Made by a program: the position numbers and the translations under genes. A stretch of DNA of 6,621 nt, from contig JALQVQ010000124.1 in the NCBI GenBank assembly GCA_023260315.1, forward strand, positions 1 to 6,621, read 5' to 3'. Below, piece after piece: positions 1 to 5,810 of the stretch. Under the pieces are notes generated by a model. That model was not told the origin of the DNA. It saw only the letters and a program-made list of their open reading frames with translations, and did no database searches. The stretch comes from Burkholderiaceae bacterium (GTDB lineage: Bacteria; Pseudomonadota; Gammaproteobacteria; Burkholderiales; Burkholderiaceae_C). Every line of letters starts with the position of its first letter. The first letter of the stretch is position 1.

Positions 1-276
1 AGGGGGCTCCAGGGTGACGATGCGCGCGACGCGGCGCGCGCAATCAGCGCCCTCACCTCGGGCAAGGTAAGCCACCTCTCGCTCACCCAAGACCTGTACA
101 CGGTAGGGGTGGATGTAGTTCAGGTAACCGACAAGGTCAGCGCCGGACCGGGCGGCGCGAATGGCGAGCTCATCGAAGCGCCGCTCAGACGCACCATGGC
201 CGCCCAACCAATCTAACTTGAGACGCGCCCGATGGGCCTCAAACAACACATCCGCACTGATGACCGTGGGGCGCAT
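1..276 (-). CDS. hprK: HPr kinase/phosphorylase, N-terminal part (3' end outside window)
   Basis: The first 92 codons of HPr kinase/phosphorylase, cut by the left window edge. In the family this enzyme phosphorylates a serine of the PTS carrier protein HPr using ATP or pyrophosphate, and also removes that phosphate. The visible protein begins [18 protein letters not shown] and contains [20 protein letters not shown] (about residues 29-48), then [20 protein letters not shown] and RIVTLEPP at the edge. These match the N-terminal domain of betaproteobacterial HprK. The catalytic Walker A domain lies beyond the window and cannot be checked. The ATG follows the ptsN stop by 16 bp, and no strong Shine-Dalgarno is visible (only CGGTAA), so translation may be coupled to ptsN. 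The frame is intact throughout. The order ptsN-hprK is the usual one in this group and supports the call. Confidence 0.93.
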   Translation of the reverse strand, partial: MRPTVISADVLFEAHRARLKLDWLGGHGASERRFDELAIRAARSGADLVGYLNYIHPYRVQVLGEREVAYLARGEGADCARRVARIVTLEPP

Positions 277-292
277 GTGTTTTTACCGTTCG

Positions 293-763
293 TTAGGCAG
301 GAATGTGTGCCGACTGCCAGTTGGCAACAAGCTGGTGAAGGGTTTCTGATGTGTCAGCGGTTTTCATGCGCTCGCGCAGCTCGCTGTCGCTGAGGATTTC
401 TGCAATTTCGCTGAGGATTTCGAGGTGCTTTTGGGTCGCCGCTTCGGGGACCAAAAGGCAGATCAGGAGGGTGACGGGCTGCTCGTCAGGGGCGTCAAAT
501 GCGATGGGCGCTGCGAGCTGAAAAACCGCAGCCATGGGCTGCTTCAACCCTTTGATACGTCCGTGGGGAATTGCCACCCCGTGCCCTAACCCGGTGGAGC
601 CCAGGCGCTCGCGCGCGAAAAGGCTGTCAGTAACCAATGATCGGTTCAGGTCGTGGCGGGTTTCGAATAACAAACCCACCTCTTCAAATGCACGCTTTTT
701 GCTTGAGGCATCAAGACCAACAGCGACCTGTTCAAGCGGCAATATTGCAGACAAACGATTCAT
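293..763 (-). CDS. ptsN: Nitrogen-regulatory PTS EIIA protein (EIIANtr)
   Basis: A 156-residue cytoplasmic EIIA protein of the nitrogen PTS branch. In the family it accepts phosphate from NPr/HPr on a histidine and regulates other proteins (for example potassium transport and stress responses) rather than moving sugar. The protein is one PTS_EIIA type 2 domain. The phosphoacceptor lies in the motif GLGHGVAIPHGR, with His67 of IPHG as the active-site residue. The N-terminus MNRLSAILPLEQV is typical. I chose the ATG at 763 because AGAGGA sits 5 nt upstream; an in-frame TTG at 781 would add only six residues and would place that Shine-Dalgarno inside the coding sequence. The gene lies between hpf and hprK. 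The hpf gap is 148 bp and holds a terminator-like hairpin, so its transcription may be partly uncoupled from hpf. Confidence 0.95.
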   Translation of the reverse strand: MNRLSAILPLEQVAVGLDASSKKRAFEEVGLLFETRHDLNRSLVTDSLFARERLGSTGLGHGVAIPHGRIKGLKQPMAAVFQLAAPIAFDAPDEQPVTLLICLLVPEAATQKHLEILSEIAEILSDSELRERMKTADTSETLHQLVANWQSAHIPA

Positions 764-768
764 GAAAT

Positions 769-774
769 TCCTCT
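769..774 (-). promoter_or_regulatory. Ribosome binding site fixing the ptsN start
   Basis: AGAGGA read on the minus strand, 5 nt before the ATG at 763. It favours this start over the in-frame TTG at 781. Confidence 0.7.
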
Positions 775-820
775 GATGCAACGCAACGACCGCACAGTGT
801 GCCGCATTGCGCCCAAGCCA

Positions 821-852
821 TCAAGAAAAAGCCACCTAAAGTAAGGTGGCTT
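821..852 (-). terminator. Intrinsic terminator-like hairpin between hpf and ptsN
   Basis: On the minus strand the stem GCCACC / GGTGGC (831-836 with 845-850, extended by two A-T pairs to 829-852) encloses an 8-nt loop and is followed directly by TTTTTCTTGA. That is the layout of a Rho-independent terminator for transcripts arriving from hpf. Because ptsN follows on the same strand with no obvious promoter of its own between 764 and 820, it may act as a partial terminator that lowers ptsN-hprK expression relative to hpf. The stem is short, so efficiency is uncertain. Confidence 0.6.
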
Positions 853-872
853 GTTGCAGTGCGCCATTTTTA

Positions 873-903
873 CCACTTTTTAGGCGTTATGCCTAAAAAG
901 TGG
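873..903. repeat. Perfect 13-bp inverted repeat, 5-nt loop, just downstream of hpf
   Basis: CCACTTTTTAGGC at 873-885 is the exact reverse complement of 891-903, separated by GTTAT. It starts 8 nt after the hpf stop on the minus strand. Neither strand has a U-tract right after the stem, so it is not a standard intrinsic terminator. A further pair GCGCCA (861-866) and TGGCGC (901-906) is also complementary and competes for the outer bases of this stem. It could be a 3' mRNA-stabilising or processing hairpin, a protein-binding palindrome, or a copy of a dispersed repeat; the sequence alone does not decide. Confidence 0.75.
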
Positions 904-911
904 CGCGAAGA

Positions 912-1241
912 CTACATCATTCGCTTAGCAGGTTGATGATTATGCGCCTGGGCCTTGTCTTTGTGGCGCAGCACTTGTCGGTCCATTTTGTCCGCCAAGT
1001 CATCCAGAGCGGCGTACAAGTCAGCGTGGGCACTCTCAGCAAACAAGTCCTTTCCTTTCACATGAATATTGCATTCAGCGCGCTGACGCAGGTCTTTTTC
1101 TTTGAGATTATCAATCGTCAGCAAAACTTTGACGTCGACGACTTGGTCAAAGTGGCGCGTAATCCGGTCGAGTTTGGTGGTGACATAAGCCCGCAAAGCA
1201 GGGGTCACATCGAGGTGATGTCCGCTGATTGTCAAGTTCAT
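912..1241 (-). CDS. hpf: Ribosome hibernation promoting factor (short HPF/YhbH type)
   Basis: A 109-residue protein of the HPF/RaiA (sigma54 modulation protein) family. In the family these bind the small ribosomal subunit in stationary phase or stress, block the mRNA/tRNA sites, and help form inactive 100S ribosomes. The N-terminus [20 protein letters not shown], the central [14 protein letters not shown], and [20 protein letters not shown] followed by [17 protein letters not shown] match the single beta-alpha-beta-beta-beta-alpha domain. The length is that of a short HPF, lacking the C-terminal dimerisation domain of long HPF. The basic, His-rich tail [17 protein letters not shown] is typical of short forms. 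The start is supported by GAGGAGG 7 nt upstream. It heads the hpf-ptsN-hprK cluster. In many proteobacteria rpoN is the gene before hpf, but here an MFS gene is. Confidence 0.95.
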   Translation of the reverse strand: MNLTISGHHLDVTPALRAYVTTKLDRITRHFDQVVDVKVLLTIDNLKEKDLRQRAECNIHVKGKDLFAESAHADLYAALDDLADKMDRQVLRHKDKAQAHNHQPAKRMM

Positions 1242-1275
1242 AATTAAGCCTCCTCAGCTCAGGGTGACGAAACAA

Positions 1276-1300
1276 TGGGCGGGGTGAGCGGTCCCGCCCA
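1276..1300 (-). other. GC-rich hairpin in the hpf leader
   Basis: TGGGCGGG at 1276-1283 and CCCGCCCA at 1293-1300 form an 8-bp perfect inverted repeat with a 9-nt loop. It lies between the predicted hpf promoter and the hpf Shine-Dalgarno, so it would be in the 5' leader RNA. On the minus strand it is followed by ATTGTTTCGT, a poor U-tract, so it is at best a weak terminator for the upstream MFS gene. Either role is inferred. Confidence 0.45.
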
Positions 1301-1325
1301 AAGCGAGTTTGACCGACTCAACCCC

Positions 1326-1354
1326 ACTATGCACCCCGTATCAGGGTTTGGCAA
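1326..1354 (-). promoter_or_regulatory. Candidate sigma70-type promoter for hpf
   Basis: On the minus strand a -35 TTGCCA (1354-1349) and a -10 CATAGT (1331-1326) are separated by exactly 17 nt. Transcription would start near 1319 and give a leader of about 78 nt before the hpf ATG. It lies just beyond the stop codon of the MFS gene, which fits hpf having its own promoter. The match to consensus is moderate. Confidence 0.4.
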
Positions 1355-1386
1355 CCATGCACCGCAGCAATGGTCTAAAAGGATAC

Positions 1387-2628
1387 TTAGGTATCTATTT
1401 TCGGTGCGCTGATGGGCCCTTTACCCTCCGGCACTTGAATCCGCCGGATGAGCCACACCGAGGCAAAGCTTGCCAAGGTGCCCAACAGCGCCGTGATCCA
1501 GTACCCGGTCACCTGGCCGTCCGCTGAGCGGCCAATGATCAAACCGCCAACCAACGCGGCCAGCCCCATCGCGAACGACTGTAAGGCGCCTGAGATGGCC
1601 ATGAATGTACCGCGTCGCCTGGGGGTGGCTGCGGCCGACACAACGGCCATGCTGGGGATCATTCGGCCACTCACGATGACGAAAAACAGCACATAAACCA
1701 AGGTCAACACCCAAAAAGGCGCGGGTGGCATGAGGGTCAGGGTGAACAGCGGTATGCCCACCAACGCGGCGAGACGCTCGTACATGTAGCGCTTACCCAG
1801 GCGGTCAGACAGCACGCCAATCCACCGCGCGCTCACCAATGTTGCCGCACCGCCGGCCAAGTAAAGCAGCGGGATATCTCGGTTGGATACAGCCAAGTTG
1901 GTCTCGAGATAAATCGTGATGTAGGGAATGATCATGAAACCCGTCAGGATGCTGACCATCGTGAAAGCGAACGACCACTGGTGATTTCGCTCTTGGACGG
2001 TGGCCACAATCTCGCCCCAGACCGAGTGGCGGTCGGGGTGGTCCAGGTGGGCGCGCAATTGCGGCACGGTCCAATAAGCCATGGCGCCGAAGACACCACA
2101 CAAACCCACCACCAGCCAAAAAGGCGCATGCCACGAAAATGCGGCAGCGAGGTACAACCCCAACGGCACACCGGCAACGGTGGACACCGAAAAGGACGAC
2201 ATCACCACACCCATGGCTCGACCACGCCGCTCGAATGGCACCACGTCAGCCAAGATCGTTTGAATCAGCGCCGACAAAACGCCACCAAAGAGACCCGCGC
2301 CCACCCGTGCAACGAAGAACTGGCCGTAAGTCATGGCCAGCGCGCACCCCATGGTGGACAGTGCGAAAAGCGTATAGAGCACCACCAACAAACGCTTTCG
2401 ATCAAAGCGGTCCAGGTAGGCGGATGCGGCCAAGCCCGATGCACCGGCGGAAAAGGTGTAGGCCGAGACGAGGGCGCCGAACTGGGCATCGCTGATATCG
2501 AACAACCGCGTGAACTGGGGCCCCAGCGGCATCATCACCATGAAGTCCAATATGTAGGTGAACTGAATGCCCGCCAATGTCAGCAGCAGCCAGCGCTCCC
2601 GCTGCGGTGTAAGGGTGGTGTGGGACAT
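1387..2628 (-). CDS. Major facilitator superfamily (DHA1-like) transporter, substrate unknown
   Basis: A 413-residue inner-membrane transporter, the usual length for 12-TM MFS proteins. TM1 is near residues 12-36 and carries an acidic residue (LDFMVMMPLGP, Asp28), as in proton-coupled drug antiporters. The loop 2-3 motif A is SAYLDRFDRKRL (about 69-80), with a second-half counterpart GVLSDRLGKR (271-280). VARVGAGLFGGVLSALIQ (TM4) and AGVPLGLYLA (TM5, a motif C-like GxPLG) resemble the AraJ/YdhP branch of efflux proteins. A polar central loop lies around 190-216. The substrate cannot be read from sequence. I chose the ATG at 2628 (weak AGGTG upstream), which gives the short cytoplasmic tail usual in the family. 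A TTG at 2757 with AAGGAG 8 nt upstream would add 43 residues that do not look membrane-like. It is divergent from corA, with no functional link visible to the genes around it. Confidence 0.9.
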   Translation of the reverse strand: MSHTTLTPQRERWLLLTLAGIQFTYILDFMVMMPLGPQFTRLFDISDAQFGALVSAYTFSAGASGLAASAYLDRFDRKRLLVVLYTLFALSTMGCALAMTYGQFFVARVGAGLFGGVLSALIQTILADVVPFERRGRAMGVVMSSFSVSTVAGVPLGLYLAAAFSWHAPFWLVVGLCGVFGAMAYWTVPQLRAHLDHPDRHSVWGEIVATVQERNHQWSFAFTMVSILTGFMIIPYITIYLETNLAVSNRDIPLLYLAGGAATLVSARWIGVLSDRLGKRYMYERLAALVGIPLFTLTLMPPAPFWVLTLVYVLFFVIVSGRMIPSMAVVSAAATPRRRGTFMAISGALQSFAMGLAALVGGLIIGRSADGQVTGYWITALLGTLASFASVWLIRRIQVPEGKGPISAPKIDT

Positions 2629-2698
2629 AGGCACCTGTGCGTAAAGCCGCCACTGTAACTGATCATTGGGCGCCCGATTGACATGTTTGCCACACACA

Positions 2699-2724
2699 GC
2701 GCTGGCAGGCTTGGTTACCAGCGC
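2699..2724. repeat. 7-bp inverted repeat overlapping the putative corA -35
   Basis: GCGCTGG (2699-2705) and CCAGCGC (2718-2724) are perfect reverse complements, 12 bp apart. The -35 hexamer at 2711-2716 falls between the arms. The position suits an operator for a dimeric regulator of corA, of the divergent MFS gene, or of both, but no regulator gene lies nearby and chance cannot be excluded. Confidence 0.35.
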
Positions 2725-2740
2725 GAGTGGATGAGATAAT
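2711..2740 (+). promoter_or_regulatory. Candidate sigma70-type promoter for corA
   Basis: A -35 TTGGTT (2711-2716) and a -10 GATAAT (2735-2740) are spaced by 18 nt. The predicted start near 2747 leaves a leader of about 190 nt before the corA ATG. The -10 is close to consensus and the -35 is moderate. Confidence 0.45.
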
Positions 2741-2811
2741 GTCGCCTTCAACAACAACGGAGATTCTCCTTGGAAGCCAGTCCCAGTTGCTTGCTTTCAG
2801 TTCAGATTCGC

Positions 2812-2906
2812 CTGGTGAGCGCGCACCGTACGCGCTAGGCCACCAGTGCATGTTCGGGCTGAAAGCGCAGACCACCCTTTCAGCCTGACTGACCCTCGCC
2901 GTCAGT
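2812..2906 (+). other. Three tandem hairpins in the putative corA 5' leader
   Basis: Hairpin 1: CTGGTG-AGCGCG (2812-2823) pairs with CGCGCT (2831-2836) and CACCAG (2841-2846), a 12-bp stem with a 4-nt bulge (AGGC) and a 7-nt loop. Hairpin 2: GGCTGAAAG (2857-2865) pairs with CTTTCAGCC (2877-2885), 9 bp with an 11-nt loop. Hairpin 3: ACTGAC (2888-2893) pairs with GTCAGT (2901-2906), 6 bp with a 7-nt loop. All stems are perfect apart from the bulge, and the series ends 30 nt before the corA start. None is followed by a U-tract, so this is not an intrinsic attenuator. I do not recognise a known riboswitch class. A regulatory leader is inferred, not shown. Confidence 0.45.
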
Positions 2907-2936
2907 GGCCCCCGACACCCTAACCGGAAGTGCCCC

Positions 2937-3920
2937 ATGCTCAACGTGTTCACTTTGGCCAATGGCCGCTTGTTTCAAGAAGAAATCGAATCGCTCGAGG
3001 ATCTGAAGCGCTTCAAACCCATTTGGGTTGACCTTGACGAGCCCACCGCTGAGGAAAAAATGTGGGTCAAGCAGACCTACAACCTCAGCATTCCCGACGA
3101 TGCGATGGCGGACGACATCGAGGAATCTGCGCGGTTTTACGAAGAAGACAACGGCGAAATGCACATTCGCAGTGACTTCTTGATTTATGACGACGAAAAC
3201 CCGCGCTCCGTGCGCGTCGCGTTCATCTTGAACCAAAACGCGGCGAATGCCGGCAGCGGCGTTTTGTTCTCTATCCACGACCAAGACGTGCCCGTTTTCC
3301 GTCTGCTGCGGATGCGTGCGCGACGTCTGCCAGGACTCATTACGGATGCAAAAGACGTGCTGCTGGCACTTTTCGATGCGGACGCCGAGTATTCGGCAGA
3401 CACGCTGGAAGAAATTTACGACCAGCTGGACACCGTGAGCCGTAGCGTCCTGTCAGGCGATGTGACGGATGAAACTGCGGGAAAGGTGCTGTCAGCCATT
3501 GCGCGAGACGAGGACATGTCCGGCCGCATTCGCCGAAATGTGATGGATACCCGCCGGGCCGTCAGCTTTTTGATGCGGGCTCGCATGCTCAACGCCGACC
3601 AGTTTGAGGACGCGCGACAAATTCTGCGCGACCTCGACTCGCTCGACTCGCACACGGCGTTTTTGTTCGATAAGATTAACTTTTTGATGGACGCTACGGT
3701 TGGTTTTATCAACATCAACCAGAACAAGATCATCAAGATCTTCTCGGTGGCCAGCGTCGCCTTGTTGCCCCCAACACTGATTGCCAGCCTTTACGGTATG
3801 AACTTCCGGTTCATGCCCGAAACGCAGTGGGCCTACGGCTATCCGATGGCGCTCGGCATGATGGCTTGTTCGGCGATCATACCGATGCTTTATTTCCGCA
3901 AGCGCGGTTGGCTGGGCTAA
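2937..3920 (+). CDS. corA: Magnesium/cobalt transport protein CorA
   Basis: A 327-residue CorA-family divalent cation channel, the usual length. In the family it forms a pentamer in the inner membrane and carries Mg2+ (also Co2+ and Ni2+) inward, gated by intracellular Mg2+. The large cytoplasmic N-terminal part begins MLNVFTLANGRLFQEEI, with acidic stretches and a long helical region (about 150-260). TM1 is about 265-285 (IKIFSVASVALLPPTLIASL) and ends in the signature YGMN (Gly287-Met288-Asn289). The short periplasmic loop FRFMPETQWAYG corresponds to the family MPEL loop, and TM2 is about 303-320, followed by the basic end YFRKRGWLG. All key features are present and the frame is intact. The start is supported by GGAAG 6 nt upstream and by family N-terminal similarity. 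It stands alone: divergent from the MFS gene and convergent with fadD. Confidence 0.97.
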   Translation: MLNVFTLANGRLFQEEIESLEDLKRFKPIWVDLDEPTAEEKMWVKQTYNLSIPDDAMADDIEESARFYEEDNGEMHIRSDFLIYDDENPRSVRVAFILNQNAANAGSGVLFSIHDQDVPVFRLLRMRARRLPGLITDAKDVLLALFDADAEYSADTLEEIYDQLDTVSRSVLSGDVTDETAGKVLSAIARDEDMSGRIRRNVMDTRRAVSFLMRARMLNADQFEDARQILRDLDSLDSHTAFLFDKINFLMDATVGFININQNKIIKIFSVASVALLPPTLIASLYGMNFRFMPETQWAYGYPMALGMMACSAIIPMLYFRKRGWLG

Positions 3921-3923
3921 CGT

Positions 3924-3943
3924 CCAGCGCCCGAAGGCGCTGG
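3924..3943. terminator. Hairpin in the corA/fadD convergent gap
   Basis: CCAGCGCC (3924-3931) and GGCGCTGG (3936-3943) form a perfect 8-bp stem with a 4-nt loop, filling most of the 33-bp gap between two converging stop codons. On the minus strand the loop reads TTCG closed by C-G, the very stable cUUCGg tetraloop, which suggests it serves the fadD transcript. No U-tract follows on either strand, so it may block 3' exonucleases or need Rho rather than act as a full intrinsic terminator. Confidence 0.55.
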
Positions 3944-3953
3944 CTGGCCTCAC

Positions 3954-5636
3954 TTAACCGCGCAATTCGCGGCGCAACACTTTACCCACAGGCGTCTTAG
4001 GCAACTCGGGACGGAACTCAATCGTCTTGGGCAGCTTATACGCTGTCAGGTTGGCACGGCAATGGTCACGGATGACTTCTTCGGTCAAATTAGACGACTT
4101 CTTCACCACCACCAACTTAACCGCTTCACCCGTTTTGTCATCGGGCTCGCCCACGCAGGCACACTCTAAAACACCAGGGAGTTGAGACACGACGTCTTCA
4201 ATTTCATTGGGATAAACATTGAAGCCGGACACCAAAATCATGTCTTTCTTGCGGTCAACGATCTTGAACTCACCGTTCTCATCCTGGATACCGATGTCAC
4301 CCGATTTGAAATAGCCGTCTGCGGTCATCACCTTGGCCGTTTCATCGGGACGCTGCCAATAACCAGCCATGACCTGCGGGCCTTTGATCGCGATCTCGCC
4401 CGGCTGACCGATTGGCACCTCATTGCCATCGTCATCCAAACATTTCATGTAGGTGCCGGGGATTGGCACACCAATCGTGCCGGTGAACTGGCGGCTTGTC
4501 GTTGGGTTACAGCAAGCGGAAGGCGAGGTCTCGGACAGGCCATAGCCCTCGCAAATCGGGCAGCCCGTCTTCTCAAGCCACAACTTAGCAACCCCGCTTT
4601 GCACAGCGGTACCGCCGCCCAGCGAAACGCGCAAATGGCTCCAGTCAACCGTGTTGAAGTCAGGGTGATTCGCCAACCCGTTGAACAAGGTACTCACTGC
4701 CGGAAAAAGGTGGAAGCGGTGCTTGGTCAACTCTTTGAGTACCGCCGGCAAGTCACGCGGATTGGGAATCAGCACGGTCGTGCCGCCCATGTGCATCGTC
4801 AGCATCATGTTCACGGTGAACGCAAAGATGTGATACAGCGGCAACGCACAGATGGCACACAACTGCTCGTCCGGTGGCAATCCACGCATGGCAGGCGCAT
4901 TCCACTGCTCTGACTGAATGACGTTGGCAACGAGGTTACGGTGCAAAAGCACAGCACCCTTTGAAACCCCCGTCGTACCCCCGGTGTACTGCAAAACAGC
5001 GACATCCTCGCCCGTGATATCAGGCACGGTTAACTTGCCTCGCTTGCCGCGGGCAATGGCATCATTAAAACGAACGGCACCGGGCAAGTCGAACTCAGGC
5101 ACCATCTTTTTGACGTTGCGGACGACGTAGTTGACCAAGCCGCCTTTAAGGGCCCCCAACATGTCACCCATCGACGTCAACACGACATGCTTGACCGCGG
5201 TGTTTGCAATGCACGCCTCAAGCGTGGCGGCAAAGTTTTCGATAATGACGATCGCTTTGGCACCGGAATCCTTAAGCTGGAACTCCAACTCGCGTGCGGT
5301 ATAGAGCGGATTCACGTTGACAACCACCATACCGGCACGCATCAACGCGGCAACCGCTACAGGGTACTGGGGTGTGTTGGGCATCATGAGCGCCACGCGG
5401 TCGCCCTTTACCAGTCCAAGGCCCTGAAAATAGGCGCCCAAAGAAACGGCGGCTTGATCAATGGTTTGATAGGTGAGGGCCTTTCCCAAAAAGCTCACAC
5501 ACGTGCGATCGCTGTATTTGGCGAAATTACTGTCGAGTAGGTCCACCAACGATTCGTAGGCACTTGTATCCACGTCGGCGGGCACACCGTCAGGATACTT
5601 TGACAGCCACGGACGCGCGCTTGATTCTGACAACAT
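3954..5636 (-). CDS. fadD: Long-chain-fatty-acid--CoA ligase
   Basis: A 560-residue AMP-forming acyl-CoA synthetase, the usual FadD length. In the family it converts a long-chain fatty acid, ATP and CoA to acyl-CoA, AMP and pyrophosphate at the cytoplasmic face of the inner membrane, feeding beta-oxidation and lipid synthesis. The ATP/AMP P-loop is YTGGTTGVSKGA (217-228), the adenine-binding motif GYGLSETSP is at 364-372, and Asp447 in SGDIG is the ribose-binding aspartate. The hinge and fatty acyl signature DRKKDMILVSGFNVYPNEIE is at 461-480. The catalytic lysine is Lys552 in KTPVGKVLRREL. All motifs are intact. The start (ATG at 5636) has GGAG 9 nt upstream. An ATG at 5640 is out of frame. 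Substrate length is inferred from overall FadD likeness; a medium-chain preference is possible. It is convergent with corA, and separated from pntB by a terminator. Confidence 0.96.
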   Translation of the reverse strand: MLSESSARPWLSKYPDGVPADVDTSAYESLVDLLDSNFAKYSDRTCVSFLGKALTYQTIDQAAVSLGAYFQGLGLVKGDRVALMMPNTPQYPVAVAALMRAGMVVVNVNPLYTARELEFQLKDSGAKAIVIIENFAATLEACIANTAVKHVVLTSMGDMLGALKGGLVNYVVRNVKKMVPEFDLPGAVRFNDAIARGKRGKLTVPDITGEDVAVLQYTGGTTGVSKGAVLLHRNLVANVIQSEQWNAPAMRGLPPDEQLCAICALPLYHIFAFTVNMMLTMHMGGTTVLIPNPRDLPAVLKELTKHRFHLFPAVSTLFNGLANHPDFNTVDWSHLRVSLGGGTAVQSGVAKLWLEKTGCPICEGYGLSETSPSACCNPTTSRQFTGTIGVPIPGTYMKCLDDDGNEVPIGQPGEIAIKGPQVMAGYWQRPDETAKVMTADGYFKSGDIGIQDENGEFKIVDRKKDMILVSGFNVYPNEIEDVVSQLPGVLECACVGEPDDKTGEAVKLVVVKKSSNLTEEVIRDHCRANLTAYKLPKTIEFRPELPKTPVGKVLRRELRG

Positions 5637-5754
5637 TCATCTCTCCATTTATATTTTTTCGACGTCTTGCACCCAATCTGACACAAAACTGACGTAACTA
5701 TACCGAAGCAGGAATCTCCCTGCACAGGAGGGAAACCCTTGGTCAAAGCGGCAA
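5637..5754 (-). promoter_or_regulatory. fadD upstream region with a weak candidate promoter
   Basis: On the minus strand TATAGT (5702-5697) is a reasonable -10, but the hexamer 18 nt upstream (TGTGCA, 5726-5721) is a poor -35. A second A/T-rich element, TATAAA just before the Shine-Dalgarno with TTGGGT 17 nt upstream, would start transcription inside the ribosome binding site and is less likely. I see no clear FadR- or PsrA-type operator. Confidence 0.25.
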
Positions 5755-5784
5755 AAAAAAGGGTGTCCATGGACACCCTTTTTT
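5755..5784 (-). terminator. Perfect 30-bp palindromic terminator after pntB
   Basis: The palindrome GGGTGTCC/GGACACCC with central AT (5761-5778) is flanked by six A on the left and six T on the right, making the whole 30 bp self-complementary. On the minus strand the stem is followed by eight T (5760-5753), so it should end pntB transcription 27-58 nt past the pntB stop. The plus strand also has a run of T, so the element can work in both directions, but no plus-strand gene ends here. Confidence 0.9.
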
Positions 5785-5810
5785 AAACCGAAAACGAGAG
5801 CGCTAAGCGC

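Larger units (their letters stand above)
2629..2936. other. 308-bp divergent intergenic region between the MFS gene and corA
   Basis: This gap holds no recognised gene. It contains a candidate plus-strand promoter (2711-2740), an inverted repeat overlapping its -35 (2699-2724), a small GGAG-ATT-CTCC palindrome (2759-2769), three consecutive hairpins in the likely corA leader (2812-2906), and a small plus-strand open frame (2739-2888). I could not find a convincing minus-strand promoter for the MFS gene here. The length and structure exceed what a simple divergent promoter pair requires. Confidence 0.6.

Noticed and set aside
1981..2658. A 225-codon plus-strand open frame opposite the MFS gene
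   Set aside because: It is antisense to a clear 12-TM protein, is rich in His, Arg and Gln with no recognisable domain, and looks like a frame opened by the GC-biased codon use of the real gene.
2678..2706. Perfect -35-like TTGACA at 2678-2683 on the plus strand
   Set aside because: At 16-18 nt spacing there is no -10-like hexamer (the sequence there is GC-rich, around GCTGGC), so it is probably fortuitous.
2747..2936. Known Mg2+ riboswitch (M-box) in the corA leader
   Set aside because: I could not match the M-box architecture, and that class is mainly found in other phyla; only generic hairpins are visible.
2663..2962. A 99-codon minus-strand open frame across the MFS-corA gap and the corA start
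   Set aside because: It overlaps the corA start and leader, has no recognisable domain, and conflicts with the divergent regulatory region.
4182..4913. A 243-codon plus-strand open frame opposite fadD
   Set aside because: It lies wholly inside the conserved fadD coding sequence on the other strand and shows no domain or membrane pattern of its own.
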